NCBI GenBank assembly: GCA_038225475.1
Contig: JBBRRA010000006.1
Coordinates: 124,001-188,000 of the forward strand
DNA length: 64,000 nt
Reading direction: 5' to 3'
Source: Polymorphobacter_B sp038225475
GTDB lineage: Bacteria; Pseudomonadota; Alphaproteobacteria; Sphingomonadales; Sphingomonadaceae
Position numbers and translations under genes: made by a program. Positions 42,367-52,774 of this stretch are shown piece by piece. Position 1 is the stretch's first letter. Each line of letters starts with the position of its first letter. The notes beneath the pieces are model-generated. The model was given only the letters and a program-made list of their open reading frames with translations, did not search any database and had not been told where the DNA came from.

Positions 42367-43871
42367 GAGACCGCGCGCAATCCTCGAACGGCGTCGGTGG
42401 GGGTGATCAGCCGCGCTTCGCCGTACAGTTTCGCTGCGCCCCGCCGTGCGCGCTTGGCCTCGTACAGCGCGATATCGGCGCGGTGCAGCAGGTCGCTGCG
42501 GCCGATGACATCGGCTTCGAACATCGCCACGCCGATCGTTCCCGACACCTCGACACACACGCCGCCAAGGTCGACCTTTTCATGCAGCGCGGCGAGCAGC
42601 CGGGCGACGGTGGCGGGCAGGTCGGCGAGCAGGTGCGGTGCCGTTACCACCAGCACGAATTCATCGCCGCCGATCCGCGCGGCGAAACTGCCGTCGAGGC
42701 ACGGGTCCGACAACCGCGCCGCCACCCGCTGCAACAACGCGTCGCCCGCAAGATGGCCACAGCGGTCGTTGACCGACTTGAAGTGATCGAGGTCGATCAG
42801 CAACAGCGCCAGCGGTGCTTCGCGCGCGCGCGCGGCCGCGAGCTGCTCGTCGATGACTTCGTTGCACCAGGCCCGGTTGGCGAGCTGGGTCAGATCGTCG
42901 ATATTCGCGGTGATCCGCAGCGCCTGTTCCATCGCGTACCGGCTGGTGATGTCCTGAAAGACACCGATCACCGCGACCGGCTCGCCGCCGCGCAATTCGA
43001 GCTCGCCCATCGTACGGATGCGCCGTTTCTCGCCCTGCGCCGTCAGGAAGTCGGTTTCGAGCGTGAACGGCTTACCCGATTCGATCGTCGCGGTCAGCGC
43101 CGCCTCGATCGCCTCGCGCGACCGCGGCGGGTAAAAATCGAGCGCGGTCAACAGCGGCGTGTCGGCACCCTTGAGCAAGCCGTGGATCGTATAGACCTGA
43201 TCGGACCATTCGGTGTTTTTGTCGGCGAGCGTCAGCCGCCATGATCCGATGTTTGCCATGCGCTCGGCCTGCCGGAACTGGCGGTGCGACCGGTCGAGCG
43301 CGTGCAGCACGGTCTGGCGCTCATCGGCCAGCCGCATCGCGGTTTGCGCCGCAGCGCGTGCCGCCAGCAGGGTTTCGACCAGATTGGCGAGGTCGTGCAA
43401 ATGCTCGATGTCAGTGGCGCTCAAATCGCGCGGCTGGTGGTCGATCACGCACAGCGTGCCCATCGGCAATGGCGTGTCCGCATCGTCGGCGGCGCGCAAA
43501 CGCACCGGCACACCCGCATAGAATCGGATATACGGCGGCCCGACGACCATCGGATTGTCGGCAAAGCGCGGGTCGGCGGCGGCATCGCGCACTACCAACA
43601 GCGCGTCGGCGGCAACCGCATGCGCGCAAAAGGCCTGATCGCGCGGCGTCTCGCTGATTTCGAGGCCGCATTTCGCCTTGAACCACTGGCGGCTGTCGTC
43701 GATCAACGAGATCAGCGCGATCGGGCAGCGCAGCGTGCGTTGCGCCGCCGCCGCGATGGTGTCGAACACGCGCTCGGCAGGCGAATCGAGAATCTCGAGC
43801 GCCGCGAGCAACGCCAGCCGTTGCGGCTCGACGCTTTTTTCCGTTCCAGGGTTGGCGCTTACGAGACCCAT
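42363..43871 (-). CDS. GAF-PAS-GGDEF diguanylate cyclase
   Basis: 502 residues. Domains in order: GAF (about 18-180, with SLIDDSRQWFKAKCGLEISE in part), PAS (about 205-325, with NIGSWRLTLADKN and VIGVFQDITSR), GGDEF (about 330-495, with DDLTQLANRAW, LLIDLDHFKSVND and an intact active site ARIGGDEFV). It should make cyclic di-GMP from GTP in the cytoplasm. The RxxD inhibitory I-site five residues before GGDEF is absent (LDGS there), so product inhibition at that site is not expected. No membrane segment. Confidence 0.93.
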   Translation of the reverse strand: MGLVSANPGTEKSVEPQRLALLAALEILDSPAERVFDTIAAAAQRTLRCPIALISLIDDSRQWFKAKCGLEISETPRDQAFCAHAVAADALLVVRDAAADPRFADNPMVVGPPYIRFYAGVPVRLRAADDADTPLPMGTLCVIDHQPRDLSATDIEHLHDLANLVETLLAARAAAQTAMRLADERQTVLHALDRSHRQFRQAERMANIGSWRLTLADKNTEWSDQVYTIHGLLKGADTPLLTALDFYPPRSREAIEAALTATIESGKPFTLETDFLTAQGEKRRIRTMGELELRGGEPVAVIGVFQDITSRYAMEQALRITANIDDLTQLANRAWCNEVIDEQLAAARAREAPLALLLIDLDHFKSVNDRCGHLAGDALLQRVAARLSDPCLDGSFAARIGGDEFVLVVTAPHLLADLPATVARLLAALHEKVDLGGVCVEVSGTIGVAMFEADVIGRSDLLHRADIALYEAKRARRGAAKLYGEARLITPTDAVRGLRAVS

Positions 43872-43983
43872 ATTGCCTGCTTACTCCATCAAGACGCACA
43901 GGTGATTAACGCGCGCCGACCGCAGCGCGGGCCCGACGCCGCAGCCGGTGGCGTTCATGGCGATCGTCCCCCATATCAGTGCC

Positions 43984-44982
43984 ATGGCGATCGGATCATG
44001 GCTGCAGCCCCACCCCGAGGGTATTTACGTCGCGCCCGGCGATTTCTGGATCGATCCGTCGCGCCCCAAGCCCAATGCGCTGATTACGCACGGCCATGCC
44101 GATCATGCGCGCGCCGGGCACGGCAAGGTGCTGGCGACCGCTGCGACGCTGGCGATCATGGATGTCCGCTACGGCGAACAAACCGGCGCGCAGGCGGTCG
44201 ACTACGGTCAGCCGGTGCGGATCAACGATGTCGATGTGCGGTTCGTGCCCGCCGGTCACGTGCTCGGGTCGGCGCAGATCGTGCTCGAACACCGCGGCGA
44301 ACGCATTGTCGTTTCGGGCGATTATAAGCGCCGTGCCGATCCGACCTGCGCCGGTTTCGAGCCGGTGCCGTGCGATATTTTCGTCACCGAGGCGACGTTC
44401 GGCCTGCCGGTGTTCACGCATCCACCCGTCGTCGATGAACTGGCAAAGGCGCTTGCCGCGCTGCATGCCGAGCCCGACAGCTGCGTGCTGGTGGGGGCGT
44501 ATGCGCTCGGCAAGGCGCAGCGCGTCATCGCCGAATTGCGCGCGATGGGCCATGCCGCGCCGATCTTCATTCATGGCGCGATGCAAAAGCTGTGCGATCT
44601 TTACACCGCGTTCGGCGTCGATCTGGGCGAGTTGCGCCCGGCGGCCGGGCTCAAGCCCGCCGACATGAAGGGAGCGATCGTGCTCGCGCCGCCATCGGCA
44701 TTGAACGACCGCTGGTCGCGACGCTTGCCCGATCCGATCACCGCGATGGCGTCGGGGTGGATGCGGGTGCGGCAGCGCGCCATGCAGCGCGGTGTTGAGC
44801 TGCCGCTGATCATTTCGGACCATGCCGACTGGGACGAGCTGACCGCCACCTGCACCGAGCTGGCTCCATCCGAGGTCTGGGTGACGCATGGCCGCGAGGA
44901 AGCGCTGGTGCACTGGTGCATGACCCGCCAGATCAAGGCGCGCGCGCTCGATCTGGTCGGCCGCGAGGAGGAGGAAGACTGA
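43984..44982 (+). CDS. Ligase-associated DNA exonuclease (MBL/beta-CASP)
   Basis: 332 residues. Metallo-beta-lactamase fold with the metal motif THGHADHARAGH, later ligands in PAGHVLGSAQI and SGDYKRRAD, and the beta-CASP part ending ISDHADWDELTATCTE and VWVTHGREEALVHW. The family start is WLQPHPEGIYVAPGDFWIDP, so I use ATG at 43984; GTG 43948 and ATG 43957 are in frame. In most genomes the next gene is an ATP-dependent DNA ligase; here the next gene is an unrelated permease. Confidence 0.9.
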   Translation: MAIGSWLQPHPEGIYVAPGDFWIDPSRPKPNALITHGHADHARAGHGKVLATAATLAIMDVRYGEQTGAQAVDYGQPVRINDVDVRFVPAGHVLGSAQIVLEHRGERIVVSGDYKRRADPTCAGFEPVPCDIFVTEATFGLPVFTHPPVVDELAKALAALHAEPDSCVLVGAYALGKAQRVIAELRAMGHAAPIFIHGAMQKLCDLYTAFGVDLGELRPAAGLKPADMKGAIVLAPPSALNDRWSRRLPDPITAMASGWMRVRQRAMQRGVELPLIISDHADWDELTATCTELAPSEVWVTHGREEALVHWCMTRQIKARALDLVGREEEED

Positions 44983-45026
44983 AGGGGTAGAACCTGCCGC
45001 CCGGCGACGCTATCGTCCGCCGCGTC

Positions 45027-45941
45027 ATGAGCATCTACCTCCCCATCGCCGAAATCTCGGTCAACTGGGCGATTATCGTGCTGCTCGGCGCGCTGGTCGG
45101 CTTCCTGTCGGGGATGTTCGGCGTCGGCGGCGGCTTCCTGACGACCCCGCTGCTGATTTTTTACGGCATTCCGCCCGCCGTCGCGGTCGCATCGTCGGCG
45201 ACGCAGATCACCGGCGCGAGTGTCAGCGGCGCGCTCGCTTACTGGAAACGCGGCGGCGTCGACGTCAAGATGGGCGGCGTGCTGGTGGCAGGCGGGTTCA
45301 TCGGTGCCGGGCTGGGGTCGGTATTGTTCCACTGGCTCCAGCAGCTTGGCCAGATCGATGTGACGATCAACCTGATCTATGTGCTGTTCCTCGGCACCGT
45401 CGGCGGGCTGATGCTCAAGGAAGCCGTCGGCGCGGTGCGGCGGCAGGCGCGCGGAACCAAGGCCCCGGCGCGGTTGCACCACCACAACAAATACATCGCC
45501 AGCCTGCCCGGCAAGATGCGCTTTTACAAATCGGGGCTGTACATCTCGCCGCTTGCGCCGCTGCTGCTGGGGGTGGCGGTCGGCATCCTCACCGTCATCA
45601 TGGGCATCGGCGGCGGCTTCATCCTGGTGCCCGCGATGATCTTTCTGCTCGGCATGTCGACCTCGACCGTGGTCGGGACGTCGCTGTTCCAGATCATCTT
45701 CGTCACCGCCGCAACGACGTTGCTGCACGCCGTCGAATCGCAGACGGTCGATATTGTGCTCGCGATCCTGCTGCTGTCGGGCGGTGTGCTTGGCGCGCAG
45801 TTCGGCGTACGCGCGGCGCAAAAGGTGTCTCCCGAAAAGCTGCGGCTCGGGTTGGCGCTGCTGGTGGTCGGCGTGGCGGTGCGGCTGGCCATCGGGCTGA
45901 CGTGGCGGCCTGCCGAGCTCTATACGGTGTTCAGCGGGTGA
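45027..45941 (+). CDS. TauE/SafE-family sulfite exporter
   Basis: Inner-membrane permease of 304 residues with about eight hydrophobic segments in two halves. Each half has the TauE/SafE glycine signature: SGMFGVGGGFLTTPLLIF early and VIMGIGGGFILVPAMIFLLG in the second half. These proteins move sulfonates, sulfite or sulfoacetate across the inner membrane. GTGA overlap with the following TIGR02186 gene indicates coupling. Confidence 0.9.
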   Translation: MSIYLPIAEISVNWAIIVLLGALVGFLSGMFGVGGGFLTTPLLIFYGIPPAVAVASSATQITGASVSGALAYWKRGGVDVKMGGVLVAGGFIGAGLGSVLFHWLQQLGQIDVTINLIYVLFLGTVGGLMLKEAVGAVRRQARGTKAPARLHHHNKYIASLPGKMRFYKSGLYISPLAPLLLGVAVGILTVIMGIGGGFILVPAMIFLLGMSTSTVVGTSLFQIIFVTAATTLLHAVESQTVDIVLAILLLSGGVLGAQFGVRAAQKVSPEKLRLGLALLVVGVAVRLAIGLTWRPAELYTVFSG

Positions 45942-46690
45942 GATACCTCGCGCTGCTGCTGGTCTGGCTGGCGTGCATCGGGGCGGCGCCGGTGCGCCTG
46001 ATTACCGATCTCAGCCAGCGGCGTATCGACATCGTCTATACGTTCAAGGGCGCCGAACTGCTGGTGTTCGGTGCGATCCAATATCCCGCCGGCGGGGTTC
46101 CCGATGAAGCGCCGGGGCTGGCGATCGTCGTGCGCGGCCCCGCCGTGCCGATCACGCTGCGCAAAAAGCGTCGGGTGGCTGGGGTCTGGATCAACACCGA
46201 CAGCGTGCGGTTCGAAACGGCGCCGGGGTTCTACAGCGTCGCCACCTCGGCCCCGATCTCGACCTTGGTCGACGAGCGCAATGCGGCGATCTGGGAGATC
46301 GGCGTCGATTACCTGCAACTGTCGCCGACCGGCATGGACACCCCCGAAATCGGCAATGCCTTTCAATCCGGGCTGATCGAACTGCGCCGCAAGGCGGGGC
46401 TGTATGCCGAGCATGAGGGCGGCGTGCAGGTGACGCAAAATGTCCTGTACCAGGCGCGCATCGCCATCCCCAGCGCGGTGCCGGTCGGCGACTATACGGC
46501 CGAAATCTACCTGATCCGCAAAGGCAAGGTGATCGCGCGCGCCACCAGCCCGATCCATATCGGCAAGTCGGGGTTCGAGCGCTGGGTCTATGTCGCGGCG
46601 CACCGCCACAGCCTTGAATATGGTATCGCCGCCGTCGGGCTGGCGCTGCTGGCTGGCTGGGGCGCGGGGCTGATCGTGCGCCGGAGCTAA
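45938..46690 (+). CDS. TIGR02186-family membrane-anchored protein
   Basis: 250 residues with an N-terminal signal peptide or anchor (VRYLALLLVWLACIGAAP), a periplasmic beta-rich body and a C-terminal membrane helix (GIAAVGLALLAGWGAGLI) followed by VRRS. This family of unknown function is typically encoded next to a TauE/SafE permease, as here. GTG at 45938 overlaps the permease stop. The 3' end overlaps the convergent kup gene by four bases. Probably an accessory of the permease. Confidence 0.85.
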   Translation: MRYLALLLVWLACIGAAPVRLITDLSQRRIDIVYTFKGAELLVFGAIQYPAGGVPDEAPGLAIVVRGPAVPITLRKKRRVAGVWINTDSVRFETAPGFYSVATSAPISTLVDERNAAIWEIGVDYLQLSPTGMDTPEIGNAFQSGLIELRRKAGLYAEHEGGVQVTQNVLYQARIAIPSAVPVGDYTAEIYLIRKGKVIARATSPIHIGKSGFERWVYVAAHRHSLEYGIAAVGLALLAGWGAGLIVRRS

Positions 46691-48600
46691 ATCTCGACCT
46701 GGCTGCCAAGCTCGACCACGCGGTTGGTCGGCAGCTTGAAGAACTCCATCGCGCTTTCCGAATTCGACAGCATCCACGCAAACACCTTTTCGCGCCAGAT
46801 CGGCATGCCGGGGCGGTCGCTCGCCAGCAGCGTCTGGCGCGCAAGGAAAAAGCTGGTGTCCATCATCTTGATCTTCGGACCGCAATTTTCGACGGTCTTG
46901 AGCGTGGCCGGAATGTCGATTTCCTGCATGAAGCCATAGCGGATGATCATGCGATAGAAATTGCAGCCGAGGTCGCGGACCTCGATGCGGTCTTCGCTAT
47001 CGACGAACGGCACTTCGTCGATAACCACCGTCAGGATCAGGATACGGTCGTGGAGCACCTTATTGTGCTTGAGATTGTGGAGCAGCGCGTGCGGCACCCC
47101 GGCGGCCGTGCTGGTCATGAACACCGCAGTGCCCTGCACACGCGTCGCGGTCGCGGCGGCCGACTTGATGAACACCTCGATCGGCATCGCGCTTTCGCGC
47201 AGCCGCAACATCATCAGATGACGGCCCTTCGCCCAGGTCGTCAGGAAGGTGAAGGTGACCATCCCGACGGCGAGCGGGAACCACCCGCCGTCGGGTATCT
47301 TGGTCAGGTTCGATGCGAAATACGCGCCGTCGATGGTGAGCAGGATCCCGAGCAGCGGCACCGCCCACAGCTTGTTCCACTTCCAGATCGTCAGCACGAG
47401 CACCGACACCATCACGGTGGTGATGAACATGGTGCCGGTCACCGCGATGCCGTAGGCGCTCGCCAGATTATCCGACGTGCGGAAGCCGAGCACGAGCAGG
47501 ATGACCATCACCAGCAGCGCCCAGTTGATGATCGGAATATAGATCTGCCCCGCCTCGTGCGCGCTGGTGTGCGTGATCCGCAGCCGCGGCAGGAATCCGA
47601 GCTGCACCGCCTGCTGCGCCACCGAAAACGCTCCCGAAATCACGGCCTGGCTGGCGATCACCGTGGCGGCCGTCGCAAGGATGACCAGCGGCAGCCGCGC
47701 CCAGTCGGGGGCCATCAGGAAGAACGGATTTTCCGCAGCGGCGGGCGACACGAGGATCAGCGCACCCTGGCCAAGGTAATTGATCATCAACGCCGGCAGC
47801 ACGATCCACAGCCATGAAAACTGGATCGGCTTGCGCCCGAAATGCCCCATGTCGGCGTACAGCGCCTCGGCCCCGGTCACTGCGAGCACCACCGACCCGA
47901 GCGCGAGGAACGCGAGCAGCGGGTCGTGCGCGATGAACCGCACCGCATAGTGCGGCGACAGCGCCCAGGCGACTTGCGGCGCGTGCACGATGTTCGCAAT
48001 GCCCATCACCGTCAACACGACGAAATAGACGAGCATGATCGGTCCGAACAGCGCGCCGACCTTGGCGGTGCCGCGCGACTGGATGATGAACAGCCCGATC
48101 AGGATGCCGATGGCGATCGGCAGCACGAGCGGGGCCAACCCGGCCTCGACGACGATCAGCCCCTCGACTGCCGACAACACCGAAATCGCCGGCGTGATGA
48201 TCGCATCGCCGAAAAACAGCGCGGTTGCCAGCACGCCCATCAACACCAGCCAGCGCGCGCGGCCGGCACCGGGCGACAGCCGCGAGATCAGCGCCAGCAA
48301 CGCCATCGACCCGCCCTCGCCGCGGTTATCGGCGCGCATCACGATGAACACATATTTGACCGTGACGACAAACACCATCGTCCAGAAGATGAGCGAGATC
48401 ACGCCGAAGATGTGCAGCGGGTCGACCGGCACATGGTGCATCGGCAGGAACACCTGCTTGAGCGCGTACAGTGGGCTGGTGCCGATGTCGCCGAACACCA
48501 CGCCGACCGCACCGACCGCAAGCTTCGAAAAACTTTGCGGGCGATGTGCGGCTGACAGGTTCGCTGCGGGCAACGCGGCGGCACCAGCGTCGGCGGTCAT
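46687..48600 (-). CDS. kup: Kup-family potassium uptake protein
   Basis: Proton-coupled K+ symporter of 637 residues in the inner membrane. Seen: GAVGVVFGDIGTSPLYALK, RADNRGEGGSMALLALI, ITPAISVLSAVEGL, TGAEALYADMGHFGR and the cytoplasmic C-terminal domain with TAVFMTSTAAGVPHALLHNL. About 12 membrane helices in the first 450 residues. ATG at 48600 begins the family-typical short N-terminus; the open frame extends to 48717 without a ribosome-binding site. Confidence 0.95.
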   Translation of the reverse strand: MTADAGAAALPAANLSAAHRPQSFSKLAVGAVGVVFGDIGTSPLYALKQVFLPMHHVPVDPLHIFGVISLIFWTMVFVVTVKYVFIVMRADNRGEGGSMALLALISRLSPGAGRARWLVLMGVLATALFFGDAIITPAISVLSAVEGLIVVEAGLAPLVLPIAIGILIGLFIIQSRGTAKVGALFGPIMLVYFVVLTVMGIANIVHAPQVAWALSPHYAVRFIAHDPLLAFLALGSVVLAVTGAEALYADMGHFGRKPIQFSWLWIVLPALMINYLGQGALILVSPAAAENPFFLMAPDWARLPLVILATAATVIASQAVISGAFSVAQQAVQLGFLPRLRITHTSAHEAGQIYIPIINWALLVMVILLVLGFRTSDNLASAYGIAVTGTMFITTVMVSVLVLTIWKWNKLWAVPLLGILLTIDGAYFASNLTKIPDGGWFPLAVGMVTFTFLTTWAKGRHLMMLRLRESAMPIEVFIKSAAATATRVQGTAVFMTSTAAGVPHALLHNLKHNKVLHDRILILTVVIDEVPFVDSEDRIEVRDLGCNFYRMIIRYGFMQEIDIPATLKTVENCGPKIKMMDTSFFLARQTLLASDRPGMPIWREKVFAWMLSNSESAMEFFKLPTNRVVELGSQVEI

Positions 48601-48770
48601 CGACAAAATTCCGTTGGGGTCACCGTCGATGTCCGTGGCCTGCCGCTCGCCGAGATCGAGCGAACGGGGCGGTAGCACAGCGTTTATGGCACCGCAACAG
48701 AACCGCTTGGCTGGCATGACGCGTGTGCATTATGCCGCTATTACGCGCGAGGCCGCACAGGAGTTTCACC

Positions 48771-49451
48771 ATGACCAGCCCGTTCCGCATCGGCTTTTTG
48801 CTCTGGCCGAATCTGACGCAGCTCGACATGACCGGCCCGGCGCAGGTGCTCCACCGCATGCCGGGGGCGGAGTTGCACTATGTTTGGAAGACGCGTGAGC
48901 CGGTGCCGAGCGACTGTGGCCTCGCACTGGTCCCGACGACGACCTTCGACGATTGCCCGCAACTCGACATGCTCTGCGTCCCTGGCGGCGCGCCGGTGGG
49001 GCCGATCATGCGCGATGCGGCAGTGCTCGAATGGCTGCGCGGCCAGGCCGCCGCTGCAACGCTGGTGACGAGCGTGTGCACCGGCTCGCTGATCCTCGCC
49101 GCCGCCGGGCTGCTCGATGGGTACCGCGCCGGCTGTTACTGGGCGTCGGGCGAGGAACTGGCGCTGTTCGGCGCGACCTTCGTGCGCGAACGCGTCGTGA
49201 TCGACCGCAACCGGATCACGGCGGGCGGGGTGACTTCGGGAATCGATTTTGCATTCCGGATCATCGAGCATCTGCACGGGCGCGATACCGCCGAAGCCGT
49301 GCAGCTGGCGATCGAATATGATCCTGCACCGATCGGCGGCGGCACACCGGCGACCGCGCGGCCCGAAATCCTCGCGCAGGTCAGCGCCATGATGGCGACC
49401 CGGCTTGCGGCACGCCGCGCCGAAATCATCGCGATCGCGGCAGGCGACTGA
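48771..49451 (+). CDS. DJ-1/PfpI family protein, isonitrile hydratase-like
   Basis: 226 residues. Nucleophile Cys103 lies in the elbow VTSVCTGSLILAAAGLL, and the N-terminal RIGFLLWPNLTQLDMTGPAQVL and LDMLCVPGGAPVGPIM match the isonitrile hydratase (InhA) branch, which hydrates isonitriles to N-formamides. The glyoxalase III branch is less likely. ATG at 48771 has ACAGGAG upstream; an earlier in-frame ATG exists at 48732. Alone on the plus strand between kup and the UdgX gene. Confidence 0.85.
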   Translation: MTSPFRIGFLLWPNLTQLDMTGPAQVLHRMPGAELHYVWKTREPVPSDCGLALVPTTTFDDCPQLDMLCVPGGAPVGPIMRDAAVLEWLRGQAAAATLVTSVCTGSLILAAAGLLDGYRAGCYWASGEELALFGATFVRERVVIDRNRITAGGVTSGIDFAFRIIEHLHGRDTAEAVQLAIEYDPAPIGGGTPATARPEILAQVSAMMATRLAARRAEIIAIAAGD

Positions 49452-49467
49452 GCGCGGACACGGCGTC

Positions 49468-50838
<1,371 letters not shown>

Positions 50839-50855
50839 GGCCCGCAAATCCGCGA

Positions 50856-52097
50856 TCAGCCGAACAGTTCCAGCTGTGCCCGCTCGGCCTTGACCAGCGT
50901 CGGACGCAGCACGGCGGATTCAGCCAGCGCCAGCGGGCGCCAGTCGGCGGCGACGATGAACGGCCGCAGCCGGTCGAGACCGCGCGTCAGCCGGGCGACA
51001 TCCTCGAGCCGCAACGTCCGGTGCCGCCGCGCGCGCAGGATACCACCAACGGCGCGCACGCCGAGGCCCGGCACCCGCAGCAGTGTCTCCCGCGGCGCGC
51101 GGTTGATATCGACCGGAAAATCGGCGCGATGCTTCAATGCCCATGCGGTTTTGGGATCGATGTCGAGTGGCAGCATGCCGTCGTCGGTCGCCGACTGCAC
51201 GTCGCCGACATCGAACCCATAGAAACGCAGCAACCAGTCGGCCTGGTACAGCCGGTGCTCGCGCATCAACGGCGGGCGCACCAGCGGCAGCACCGCGCTC
51301 GCGTCGGGGATCGGCGAGAACGCGCTGTAATAGACGCGGCGCAGCCCAAAGCTGCCGTACAGTCCCGACGCGCTCGACACCACATCGCTGTCAGTGGCGG
51401 CATCGGCCCCGACGATCATCTGCGTCGACTGGCCGGCGGGCGCGAAATTCGGCGCGGAGCGGTATTTCGTTCGCGCGTCCTTGCTATCGTCGATGCCGTC
51501 TTTGAGCTCGCGCATCGCGGTGCGAATGCGCGTCGCGCTTTTCTCGGGCGCTAGCCGGGTCAGCCCGGCGACCGTCGGCAGCTCGACGTTGATCGACAGC
51601 CGGTCGGCATAGAGCGCCGCCTGTTCGATCAGCGCCGGGTCGGCATCGGGGATGGTCTTGAGATGGATATAACCGCGGAAATCATGCTCGAGGCGCAACG
51701 TCTTCGCGACACGCACCAGCTGTTCCATCGTATAATTCGACGTGCCGATGATCCCCGACGATAGGAACAGCCCCTCGATATAGTTGCGCTTGTAGAATGC
51801 GAGCGTCAGCCGCACGACTTCGTCGACGGTGAACTTGGCGCGCCGGACGTTCGATGATTTCCGGTTGATGCAATAGTGGCAGTCGAAAATGCAGCTGTTG
51901 GTCAGCAGGATCTTGAGCAACGAGATGCACCGTCCGTCGGGCGCATAGCTGTGGCAGATGCCCATGCCCTCGGTCGAGCCGATGCCCTTGCCGCCAACCG
52001 AGTTGCGCTTGGTGGTTCCCGACGACGCGCATGACGCGTCATATTTCGCGGCATCGGCAAGGATCGCCAGCTTGGCGCGGGTGTCGAGATGTGCCAT
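50856..52097 (-). CDS. Putative DNA modification/repair radical SAM protein
   Basis: 413 residues, TIGR03916-like. The radical SAM cluster is CIFDCHYC within LLTNSCIFDCHYCINRKSSN; upstream is GTEGMGICHSY-type IGSTEGMGICHSYAPDG. The C-terminus has a helix-hairpin-helix stretch INRAPRETLLRVPGLGVRA typical for DNA binding. Family members are encoded next to the DUF4130-UdgX protein, as here, and are predicted to repair or modify DNA; the reaction is not established. The two form one transcript (radical SAM first). Confidence 0.88.
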   Translation of the reverse strand: MAHLDTRAKLAILADAAKYDASCASSGTTKRNSVGGKGIGSTEGMGICHSYAPDGRCISLLKILLTNSCIFDCHYCINRKSSNVRRAKFTVDEVVRLTLAFYKRNYIEGLFLSSGIIGTSNYTMEQLVRVAKTLRLEHDFRGYIHLKTIPDADPALIEQAALYADRLSINVELPTVAGLTRLAPEKSATRIRTAMRELKDGIDDSKDARTKYRSAPNFAPAGQSTQMIVGADAATDSDVVSSASGLYGSFGLRRVYYSAFSPIPDASAVLPLVRPPLMREHRLYQADWLLRFYGFDVGDVQSATDDGMLPLDIDPKTAWALKHRADFPVDINRAPRETLLRVPGLGVRAVGGILRARRHRTLRLEDVARLTRGLDRLRPFIVAADWRPLALAESAVLRPTLVKAERAQLELFG

Positions 52098-52151
52098 CCG
52101 TTCGATCTATGTTCCCGGACCGCATTTGTCGAGCGGGGTGTTGTCGCAGTG

Positions 52152-52658
52152 TCAGCCGAGCAGCCAGCGGCCGAGCAGCCTGCCGAACGGGAAGGTGAAA
52201 AAACCGGCGACCAGCAGCGCGCCGATCACCATGCCGCGCACACCCGAGCGGTGCCGGGCGACTTGGTGCGTGCGTGCCTGCCAGACAAAGCGGGGTACCA
52301 TGACGAGCACATAGACCGACAAGATGTGGATGACGCTGAAGCTACCATCCTTGTTCAGGCGGATCGTCAGGCTGACCAGCGCGGCCAGCAGCATCGCCGA
52401 TACCCAGACATAGCCCAAAATGCGGTGCGCGCGGTTGCCCTTACGGCGCAGGAGCATCACCGGGGTCAGGGCAAGCGCCACCGCCATCGCCGCCAGATGC
52501 ACCCAGATGTTCGCCGGGATGTGCTGCCAGCCAGCATGGCCGCGTGCCACCGCCACGACAACTGCGGCGAGCATCGCCAGCGCAAGCATGCCGAGCAGCC
52601 GATCCGGCAACAGCCGTTCGACCAGAGTGCCGCGCGTCGCCGTTATCGTTGTTGCCAT
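52152..52658 (-). CDS. DUF2306-type membrane protein
   Basis: 168 residues with four hydrophobic helices (MLALAMLAAVVVAVA, IWVHLAAMAVALALTPVML, ILGYVWVSAMLLAALVSL and MVIGALLVAGFFTF). The central GNRAHRILGYVWV segment with its His is typical of DUF2306, whose histidines may bind heme. ATG at 52658 has AAGG close upstream. Function unknown. Divergent from the DUF885 gene by 116 bases. Confidence 0.8.
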   Translation of the reverse strand: MATTITATRGTLVERLLPDRLLGMLALAMLAAVVVAVARGHAGWQHIPANIWVHLAAMAVALALTPVMLLRRKGNRAHRILGYVWVSAMLLAALVSLTIRLNKDGSFSVIHILSVYVLVMVPRFVWQARTHQVARHRSGVRGMVIGALLVAGFFTFPFGRLLGRWLLG

Positions 52659-52774
52659 GTGCCTTTTGCCCCCGAGTGCGATGATGCTTGCGCCGGAGTC
52701 GCTTGTCCATGCCGCAATGCCGCTTGCCGGTAGCGCTGCGGCCCGGCTAGCGTTCGTCAAGGCGGGAGAAATCG

